Source: Limisphaerales bacterium (lineage in GTDB: Bacteria; Verrucomicrobiota; Verrucomicrobiia; Limisphaerales; PALSA-1396). Taken from it: 7,874 nucleotides of DNA. The notes under the pieces are model-generated. The model was not told where the DNA came from, searched no databases, and was given only the letters and a program-made list of their open reading frames with translations. Numbering within the stretch: the stretch's first letter is position 1; each line of letters starts with the position of its first letter. This document shows, piece by piece, positions 1-4,596 of this stretch. Location: the NCBI GenBank assembly GCA_003140275.1, contig PLJQ01000186.1:1-7874 (forward strand). Reading direction: 5' to 3'. Position numbers and translations under genes: made by a program.

Positions 1-568
1 TCGAATTTCGGAACACCCTCTAAAAACGGATGCTGAAACTGAAAATCAACCGCCGGACACGCGCAGCGGGGAAAGACGATTTTCAAATGTTCCACGGTTT
101 GCAGTAACGGATCGGCGTGCGCGCTAACCGGTGGCGTTTGCTCGCGACAGAGCCGCGTCCGCAACGCATCCAGGCGGCGGCACAGTCCGCGCCGCAGGCG
201 ATACATCGTTTCCAGCGCAAAAGGCAGCCGCAGTTTTTCGGCCGCGGCATTGGGTAAAAGTCCGGCCAGCAGCTCCACCAACCATCGCCACACCAATGCA
301 GCCGTCAACGTGTGCCGGGGCAAAACGTCGGTCAGGAAAAGGGCGAAGGTGCGCCCGCAACTGCCGCGCTGCCCACGGTTGGAACAAAACACCCGCTGAC
401 CCCGGCAAGTCTGGCGGTCGGTAGCGTTGGGATCATTGCCCAGCGAACGGCTGTGGCGGTTCAATGCGCCAACGCAGCCGCAATGCGGACAGGGCGACTG
501 CTTGAGGGAAAAAGCTGCGTCTTCAACTCCTGGGCGTCGCGGACAAAATGAAAAGGCCGATGCAACAT
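1..568 (-). pseudogene. Frameshifted, 5'-complete, 3'-truncated zinc-ribbon transposase-like gene
   Basis: Read on the minus strand from the ATG at 568, the frame gives MLHRPFHFVRDAQELKTQLF, then loses sense near a homopolymer (GGGAAAAA on the plus strand, 506-513). One frame over, a long open frame continues to the window edge with no stop. It holds CPHCGC near its start, a spaced second cysteine pair (VFCSNRGQRGSCGRTF), then helical, Arg/Leu-rich sequence. Adding one C at the homopolymer joins the halves as LFPLKQSPCPHCGC. A four-cysteine ribbon followed by CGRTF is known from the N-termini of IS1/IS1595-type and similar transposases (family knowledge). No DDE catalytic domain is seen, so it could be a stand-alone zinc-ribbon protein of a repeat family. 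The break is either a real mutation or a sequencing error. I am confident about the coding frame, less about its family. Confidence 0.6.
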
Positions 569-606
569 CCAAACGTGCTGCCCAAAAACCACGGAGTTGG
601 TCGAAC

Positions 607-622
607 TTTTTTACGGCACTGC
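607..622 (-). repeat. Dispersed short repeat, copy 1 (GCAGTGCCGTAAAAAA)
   Basis: The minus strand reads GCAGTGCCGTAAAAAA. The first 15 bases recur exactly at 2935-2949, and a version with three extra bases lies at 747-764. This copy is about 40 bases upstream of the start of the zinc-ribbon pseudogene, on the same strand. Confidence 0.6.
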
Positions 623-746
623 CCGACGGCGCAACTCGGCTCAACAGGATTTAGAAAAAGGGCGTACGGCGCTGACGGCACTTCAACCACATTGAGATCA
701 CAAACTCGCCCGGAATTATGATTTCAATTCGGCCCAAACACGGCAC

Positions 747-764
747 TTTTTACGATGGCACTGC
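747..764 (-). repeat. Dispersed short repeat, copy 2 (3-base insertion)
   Basis: The minus strand reads GCAGTGCCATCGTAAAAA, the same as the other copies except for ATC inserted after GCAGTGCC. It lies in the intergenic stretch left of the SUMF1 gene. Confidence 0.5.
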
Positions 765-911
765 GGCGCTTAACACGAAGCGTGTTCGCGAGTCTTTCGC
801 TGCGTGATCTTCGGGAAAAATATCGCAGAGAGCATGAACATCCGGCCATCGCTTGCCGAGATGCTTGAAACGATCAACCGCCGCGGACATACCGTTGACC
901 CGGCGAACGAA

Positions 912-2030
912 TCACTGACTCTGGGCCAGGACAACCCGGAATCCTACATTAGTACGCAAGGCCACGTCATGGATAGGAGTGCGCCGCGCGGAGCGGCAGT
1001 GATCGGCTTCAATATTATAAGCGCCGCCACGCACCACGCGGGATGGGGGCGCTACCGAAGACAAGGGCGGGCCTTGCGGATCGGTCACACTCCCGGTGGG
1101 ATAGTCACCATACCAGTCCTGACACCACTCCCATATGTTGCCGCACATGTCGTAAAGCCCAAAGGCATTGGGTTGGTAATTGCCAACCGTGGTTGTCTGG
1201 TCCAGAGACGTGCCGGAGGGATTGTTTGTGTACCCATCAATTCCTCCCAAGTACTCCAAGGTGCCATCGAAGTTGGCCATGCCGGAGAGCAGGTCTTGTC
1301 CGTAATAGAAAGGCGTGTCGGTTCCAGCCCGACACGCATACTCCCACTCCGATTCCGTTGGCAAGCGATAGACCCAGTTCGTCGGGATGCGCCCCGCCGC
1401 CTGTTCCTGCTGGGTTAACTGGTCGCAGTAATTTGTCGCATCGAACCAGGACACTTGCTCCACCGGACGATTGAGGTCCACGCCAAAGTCTTGCCCCCCC
1501 TGAGCTGTGCGATCCCCATTAAACCAACTCGGATTGCTTCCCATCACCGCCTGATATTCCCCTTGTATGACATCAAACTTCCCCATGTAAAACCCCTTCG
1601 TCAGGGTTACGTCATGCTGGATCTCGTCAGAATCCCGTTCCAACTCGTTGGTCGGACTGCCCATGGTGAAGGTGACGGGCGGAATCCAGAGCATGTTCGT
1701 GACCGGCGTGACCGGTGTGACCGCTACGGTGACCGCCCGGTAGAAACGCCGCCCCGTGGCCGGGACAGTCGTATCCATCCACAGATACGGGCTGCTGGGC
1801 AGCACGAAATTTGTCAGGGAAAGCCAATTGTTCGTTGGGGGCAGGTCCGTGACGCATTCTATCGAGCAGAGGTCGCCGACCGCACCCGTGATGCTCAGCC
1901 CCGCATACCCCGCATACAATTTTATACCGAGCACCACTGGAGTCTGTGGATACGCCCGGGGTGCCACAGCTAACAAGGTCAAGCCCATCATGGCAAGGCG
2001 GCAGATGGATATTGTGGGTCGTACTTTCAT
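912..2030 (-). CDS. Exported SUMF1/formylglycine-generating-enzyme-fold protein, probably not an active FGE
   Basis: The 372-residue product begins with a signal peptide (basic start, hydrophobic core about residues 11-23, likely cleavage near APRAYPQ at 24-29). Residues about 33-100 form a small beta-type module ending in RRFYRAV, a pattern common in secreted verrucomicrobial proteins. A Val-Thr-Pro linker (101-112) follows, then a SUMF1 domain (about 113-368) with LWIPPVTFTMGS, RPVEQVSWFDATNYC, YRLPTESEWEYACRAG, GLYDMCGNIWEWCQDWY and RVVRGGAYN...NVGFRVV. Known FGE oxidises a sulfatase cysteine to formylglycine using two cysteines. Aligned by eye to the human GGSYMCHRSYC segment, this protein has GGAYNIEADHC: the second cysteine remains (Cys345) but the first is Ile340. 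It is therefore more likely a structural, ligand-binding or divergent catalytic member. No sulfatase gene is adjacent. The ATG at 2030 is chosen because it gives the signal peptide; no Shine-Dalgarno sequence precedes it. Confidence 0.92.
   Translation of the reverse strand: MKVRPTISICRLAMMGLTLLAVAPRAYPQTPVVLGIKLYAGYAGLSITGAVGDLCSIECVTDLPPTNNWLSLTNFVLPSSPYLWMDTTVPATGRRFYRAVTVAVTPVTPVTNMLWIPPVTFTMGSPTNELERDSDEIQHDVTLTKGFYMGKFDVIQGEYQAVMGSNPSWFNGDRTAQGGQDFGVDLNRPVEQVSWFDATNYCDQLTQQEQAAGRIPTNWVYRLPTESEWEYACRAGTDTPFYYGQDLLSGMANFDGTLEYLGGIDGYTNNPSGTSLDQTTTVGNYQPNAFGLYDMCGNIWEWCQDWYGDYPTGSVTDPQGPPLSSVAPPSRVVRGGAYNIEADHCRSARRTPIHDVALRTNVGFRVVLAQSQ
1699..1737 (-). repeat. Tandem 9-bp repeat encoding a Val-Thr-Pro linker
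   Basis: On the plus strand GTGACCGGC and GTGACCGGT are tandem, followed by the divergent units GTGACCGCTACG and GTGACCGCC. Read on the minus strand within the SUMF1 gene, they encode the VTVAVTPVTPVT linker between the N-terminal module and the catalytic-fold domain. Copy number could vary by slippage without changing frame. Confidence 0.6.
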
Positions 2031-2405
2031 AACTTAAGGGATTGAGGATTTCGAGAAGGAGTGAGTCCTACATTCTGAATTACCTGTTTTCGCTTTGCGG
2101 TTTCCGTCGTTCGACAAGTAGCCGCACCTTTTTTACAGCGCAACCGTCATGGTTTGCGAGAAAAATCCTAGGTTCATGGCGACAGGATATGGAAAATTAC
2201 TGGATTAAATCAAGCAAAAGGTTGCTCCGCCGGCGTTGGAAAATCTCTTCGAGTAAACGTTTGGAAAGCAATAAACCGGCTGAGTTCCTCCTCAACAGAA
2301 ATCGTGTCTCCGAGCAACGCAAACATCCGCAGTAACTACTTACGGAGAAAGGTGTTCATCATCTTGGGCAGCGACACGCGATCTCAACGCAGTATCGCCG
2401 AAAGC
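2031..2405. other. Intergenic region, mostly without recognisable genes
   Basis: This stretch lies upstream of the SUMF1 gene and should carry its promoter, but I see no convincing -35/-10 pair. Plus-strand frames here are Ser/Arg-rich and look non-coding. The only protein-like frame is a short minus-strand one, listed separately. Confidence 0.5.
2210..2326 (-). CDS. Possible 38-residue small protein, unrecognised
   Basis: The minus-strand frame starts with ATG at 2326 and ends with TGA. The peptide begins MFALLGDTISVEEELSRF and ends PTPAEQPFA, with a balanced composition that reads like a real protein rather than a shadow frame. An in-frame TAG lies just upstream of the ATG, so it does not extend, and there is no Shine-Dalgarno sequence. 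It could be a small gene, the relic of a longer one, or chance. I recognise no family. Confidence 0.2.
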   Translation of the reverse strand: MFALLGDTISVEEELSRFIAFQTFTRRDFPTPAEQPFA

Positions 2406-2436
2406 AAAAAGCGCTGGGTTGTTACCAGCGCTTTTT
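2406..2436. terminator. Perfect bidirectional intrinsic terminator
   Basis: AAAAAGCGCTGG (2406-2417), a 7-base loop (2418-2424) and CCAGCGCTTTTT (2425-2436) form a 12-bp perfect stem with a GC core and flanking A and T tracts. It can work on either strand. The nearest upstream coding end is the minus-strand His/Gly-rich gene, whose stop is 135 bases away, so it most likely ends that transcript or an RNA lying between them. Confidence 0.85.
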
Positions 2437-2500
2437 ACCAGCTACCAATTCGTTTCAAAACTTCACACCTTAGCCCACTGGCTTTGGTTTCTTCAACTCT

Positions 2501-2527
2501 GCGACTGACTATTCCAACTTCAGTCGC
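2501..2527. repeat. Inverted repeat / stem-loop (8-bp stem)
   Basis: GCGACTGA (2501-2508) and TCAGTCGC (2520-2527) are perfect reverse complements around an 11-base loop. The element sits between the palindrome at 2548-2563 and the terminator at 2406-2436, suggesting folded RNA from this interval. Confidence 0.6.
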
Positions 2528-2547
2528 ATAACGGCCTACTCCGACCA

Positions 2548-2563
2548 GCAGTTTTAAAACTGC
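2548..2563. repeat. 16-bp perfect palindrome GCAGTTTTAAAACTGC
   Basis: GCAGTTTTAAAACTGC equals its own reverse complement with no central spacer, the usual form of a site for a dimeric DNA-binding protein. It lies just beyond the stop of the His/Gly-rich gene rather than in an obvious promoter. Its role is unknown. Confidence 0.6.
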
Positions 2564-2570
2564 CGATTGA

Positions 2571-2909
2571 TCAGTCTCTATCCGGCCGGCCCGAGTTGCC
2601 AGGATTACCTTTACCCCCACCTCCGCCACCCCCAGAATGATCTCCACCATGGCCATTATTCCCGCCATGATCTCCCGGGCTGTGACCATCGCGGCCATGA
2701 TCGCCGCCGTTGCCATGATCATGCGGTGACAATTCCCTGCAATTATTATTCGCTGAGGTAAGAATCACCGAGCCTCGCCCAAAAAAGGAATTCGTGGATG
2801 ATCCTGACCCGATTTTTGTATCCGCATGGACTATGGCCCTGAATGGTGTCACCAAGTAGGCCACCCCCAAAACCAACGTTACTGCCTTAATTCTCACATC
2901 AATATTCAT
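2571..2909 (-). CDS. Small exported His/Gly-rich repeat protein, function unknown
   Basis: The 112-residue product has a clear signal peptide (MNIDVRIK, hydrophobic core about residues 9-21, likely cleavage after VHA at 29). The mature part has a short non-repetitive stretch (30-60), then a low-complexity tail of Gly, His, Asp and Asn. Seven histidines fall in residues 63-91, and GDH recurs every ten residues (69-71, 79-81, 89-91) before a run of glycines. I recognise no family. The histidine density would suit binding of metal ions such as zinc, nickel or copper outside the cytoplasm, which is inference only. The start at 2909 is supported by the signal peptide and a weak purine-rich AAGAAAGAG a few bases upstream. 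The repeated GCAGTGCCGTAAAAA element lies 26 bases upstream. The tail coincides with a competing open frame running to 2435, judged less likely. Confidence 0.65.
   Translation of the reverse strand: MNIDVRIKAVTLVLGVAYLVTPFRAIVHADTKIGSGSSTNSFFGRGSVILTSANNNCRELSPHDHGNGGDHGRDGHSPGDHGGNNGHGGDHSGGGGGGGKGNPGNSGRPDRD
2616..2705 (-). repeat. Three 30-bp degenerate tandem units encoding GDH-type decapeptides
   Basis: Within the His/Gly-rich gene, residues 69-98 fall into three ten-residue units, GDHGRDGHSP, GDHGGNNGHG and GDHSGGGGGG, each starting with GDH. They may have arisen by duplication of a 30-bp unit and then diverged. Confidence 0.55.
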
Positions 2910-2934
2910 AACAACTCTTTCTTTTGGTTACTGG

Positions 2935-2949
2935 TTTTTACGGCACTGC
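2935..2949 (-). repeat. Dispersed short repeat, copy 3 (GCAGTGCCGTAAAAA)
   Basis: An exact 15-base match to the copy at 607-622, in the same orientation, 26 bases upstream of the His/Gly-rich gene's ATG. Its place before two minus-strand starts could mean a shared promoter or regulatory element, or debris of one mobile repeat family. Confidence 0.6.
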
Positions 2950-3011
2950 TTTTCTGCTATAAGAGAACTATGAAGTTTCTGAGAAAAAAAACAAGAAAAA
3001 AGTGGCAAAAC

Positions 3012-3041
3012 TTATTCACAATTGCCGCCAAGTTATTCACA
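3012..3041. promoter_or_regulatory. Pair of DnaA-box-like sites, 21 bp apart; candidate oriC element
   Basis: TTATTCACA occurs at 3012-3020 and again at 3033-3041 in the same orientation. This matches the bacterial DnaA-box consensus TTATNCACA at every position. The 21-bp period is two helical turns, so both boxes face the same side of the DNA. An A-rich tract with long A runs (about 2980-3010) lies directly beside them and could act as an unwinding element. parB begins 0.6 kb away, and parB often lies close to oriC in bacteria. Only two good boxes are seen, so this may be one part of an origin, a DnaA-titration or regulatory site, or coincidence. Confidence 0.45.
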
Positions 3042-3112
3042 CTTTCCCACCCGTTTCTCCGTAATCTACCCGACGCAAAAAGGCAGAAGCGAGCAACGTT
3101 ATTTCATCCGGA

Positions 3113-3532
3113 TCATCCTAAAAGGCGCAGTTTTGGCGCTTTTTCGGACGCGAGCGGGTTGATGGAAAAATGAGTGAATTCCAACTCCCTTAACCACTTC
3201 TCAATCATGGCCAGTAAGCCGGCAACATCGAGACGCTCGTGAACTGGAGAGTATTTCCAAAAGTTCGCGCGCGCTAATTTGAACACATTGGCCGCGGGAC
3301 GGAGTCGGTTATTTTGCAGATGAACAAGACCCCCGGCCAATTGGATCAACCCTTTGTAGAACGAATAATTCGGTCCCTGCTTGTCGGCCAGCCACAACTC
3401 TTCCAATACATCATGCGCTTCGTAAAAAAGCTGCCGATTGAAACATTCAAAATATCCCAGATAATGGGCGTCCAGATCGTGTCCTCGACAACCTTCAATC
3501 AACGCGGCAATTCTTCCACTCTTCCGGCTCAC
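3113..3532 (-). CDS. DUF309 family protein
   Basis: The product is 139 residues if translation starts at the GTG at 3532. The family signature is plain: YFECFNRQLFYEAHDVLEELWL (about residues 27-48), then FYKGLIQLAGGLVHLQNNRLRPAA (about 58-81), matching the all-helical DUF309 fold with its conserved FEAHEVLE and GLIQLA-type motifs. The biochemical role of DUF309 is not established. The start is uncertain. The reading frame stays open upstream of the GTG with protein-like sequence, reaching an ATT codon at 3574 that sits 6 bases after a strong GGAGGAG. Alternatively, an ATG-started 20-codon frame overlaps the GTG as GTGA. The gene diverges from parB. Confidence 0.88.
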   Translation of the reverse strand: MSRKSGRIAALIEGCRGHDLDAHYLGYFECFNRQLFYEAHDVLEELWLADKQGPNYSFYKGLIQLAGGLVHLQNNRLRPAANVFKLARANFWKYSPVHERLDVAGLLAMIEKWLRELEFTHFSINPLASEKAPKLRLLG

Positions 3533-3580
3533 ACAGTCAGCGTAAAATACGGAACTGAAAACGGAAAGAGGAATGCGCGC

Positions 3581-3587
3581 CTCCTCC
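3581..3587 (-). promoter_or_regulatory. Strong Shine-Dalgarno GGAGGAG with no ATG at the usual spacing
   Basis: The minus strand reads GGAGGAG here, rare in this window. Six bases downstream is an ATT in frame with the DUF309 gene, not ATG, GTG or TTG. A nearby ATG (3588-3590) directly precedes the GGAGGAG in another frame and encodes a 20-residue peptide whose TGA overlaps the GTG at 3532. Confidence 0.4.
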
Positions 3588-3644
3588 GCATTTCACTTTT
3601 TGCTTCACGTTGACAACTCCCCCACCCTGCGACACTCTCACGCG

Positions 3645-4544
3645 ATGGCAAAAACAGCTTTGGGCCGCGGCCTCGGCGCACTGTTGGGCGGGACTTCCGC
3701 CGTCGTAACGCCGCCGCTGGCCTCCGCCAATATTGAGGCGCTCGAACAGGTGCAACGGGTTGCTCTTGACCGTATTCGCCCCTGCCCGTTTCAACCGCGT
3801 AAAGATTTTTCGACGGACACACTTCGTGAGTTGGCCGATTCAATTAAAGAACAGGGCATTGTTCAACCCCTCATCGTGCGTGAAGTTGGCGACCACCTGG
3901 AATTGATCGCCGGCGAACGTCGTTGGCGGGCGGCGCAGTTGGTGGGACTGGCCGAGGTGCCGGTGATTGTGCGGGTGGCGGATGACCGCGTGGTGCTTGA
4001 ACTGGCGCTGATCGAAAACCTGCAACGTGAGAATCTCAACCCCATCGAGGAGGCCCTGGGTTACGCTCAACTCGTCGAACAATTTCAGCTTCGACAGGAC
4101 GATGTCGCCACCAAGGTTGGAAAAAGCCGGACGGTGGTGGCCAACGCCCTGCGCCTGCTGAAATTGCCCCAAAGCATCCAGATGGACATGCGTGATGGCC
4201 GCCTTTCCGTTGGACACGCCAAGGTGATCCTCGGTCTGGTCACGGAAAAGCAGCAGAAGCTCGCGGCGGAACGGGTGATCAAGGAAGGACTCAACGTTCG
4301 CCAAACGGAAGAACTCGTGGCGCGTCTGCATGCCAGGGAGGGTGCCGCGGGCGGAAGATCCCCGGTCAGCGTTCCACTCACCCGGGATTCGCACCTGGCT
4401 GAGCTTGAGAGCCGGTTGCGGGAACGCTTTGGCACCAAGGTCCATTTACGGTATCGCCAAGGCAAAGGCGCGATGGAAGTAGCGTTCTTCAATGACAACG
4501 ATCTTGAACGCATTTTGCAGATTATTGGCGTGCAAACCGATTGA
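3645..4544 (+). CDS. parB: Chromosome-partitioning protein ParB (CTPase, parS-binding)
   Basis: ParB loads on parS sites near the origin, spreads as a CTP-gated clamp and works with the ParA ATPase to segregate chromosomes (family knowledge). The 299-residue product has all the expected parts: the N-terminal ParA-contact segment KTALGRGLGALLGG (3-16), the CTP-binding domain with FQPRKDF (49-55), IVQPLIVR (72-79), GERRWRAA (90-97) and ENLQRENLNPIEEA (124-137), a parS-binding helix-turn-helix (about 150-176, DDVATKVGKSRTVVANALRLLKLP), a linker, and a C-terminal dimerisation domain (about 250-296). The start is set at 3645 because MAKTALGRGLG is the usual ParB beginning; the in-frame ATG at 3573 would add 24 atypical residues. 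No Shine-Dalgarno sequence is seen. parA is not next to it: a DUF309 gene lies upstream and a kinase gene downstream. Confidence 0.96.
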   Translation: MAKTALGRGLGALLGGTSAVVTPPLASANIEALEQVQRVALDRIRPCPFQPRKDFSTDTLRELADSIKEQGIVQPLIVREVGDHLELIAGERRWRAAQLVGLAEVPVIVRVADDRVVLELALIENLQRENLNPIEEALGYAQLVEQFQLRQDDVATKVGKSRTVVANALRLLKLPQSIQMDMRDGRLSVGHAKVILGLVTEKQQKLAAERVIKEGLNVRQTEELVARLHAREGAAGGRSPVSVPLTRDSHLAELESRLRERFGTKVHLRYRQGKGAMEVAFFNDNDLERILQIIGVQTD

Positions 4545-4596
4545 ACCACTACGCCGACGACAACTTTAACCGTACTGTTGCAACCACCACTCACTG

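Larger units (their letters stand above)
569..911. other. Intergenic region with no convincing gene
   Basis: No frame here looks like a conserved protein. It contains three copies of ACGGCACT (613-620, 675-682, 740-747), two copies of a longer dispersed repeat annotated separately, and a small perfect inverted repeat, AACACG-AAG-CGTGTT (772-786). A 37-codon plus-strand frame starts at 755 (MALRRLTRSVFASLSLRD...), but it has no ribosome binding site and I recognise no family. The region may be the upstream part of the broken mobile-element-like gene to its left. Confidence 0.5.

Noticed and set aside
73..90. TGTTCCACG, identical to half of the other common parS form
   Set aside because: The second half does not match and it is within the zinc-ribbon coding frame, so a single half-site is expected by chance.
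804..1418. Plus-strand 204-codon frame starting MIFGKNIAESMNIRPSLAEM
   Set aside because: Most of it is antisense to the well-supported SUMF1 gene. Only the first 35 codons lie outside it, without a ribosome site or recognisable family.
2042..2335. Plus-strand 97-codon frame
   Set aside because: Ser/Arg/Lys-rich with no domain, no ribosome binding site and no homology I recognise. It resembles a chance frame in intergenic DNA.
2501..2563. Possible tRNA or integron attC site, suggested by CCGACCA and nearby inverted repeats
   Set aside because: No acceptor stem partner for TACTCCG-A-CCA exists upstream and no T-arm is present. No GTTRRRY/RYYYAAC pair frames the repeats.
2435..2722. Minus-strand open frame of 95 codons ending in ...RCEVLKRIGSW right at the terminator
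   Set aside because: It overlaps the His/Gly-rich gene in another phase, its first part is Met/Ala/Ile low complexity typical of a shadow of a His/Gly repeat, and it lacks a start context. The signal peptide supports the 2571-2909 frame. The tail is oddly protein-like, so a frameshift in the Gly run remains a small possibility.
3120..3144. AAAAGGCGC...GCGCTTTTT hairpin resembling a terminator
   Set aside because: It lies inside the last codons of the DUF309 gene and its stem needs a G-T pair, so it is unlikely to be a dedicated terminator for that gene.
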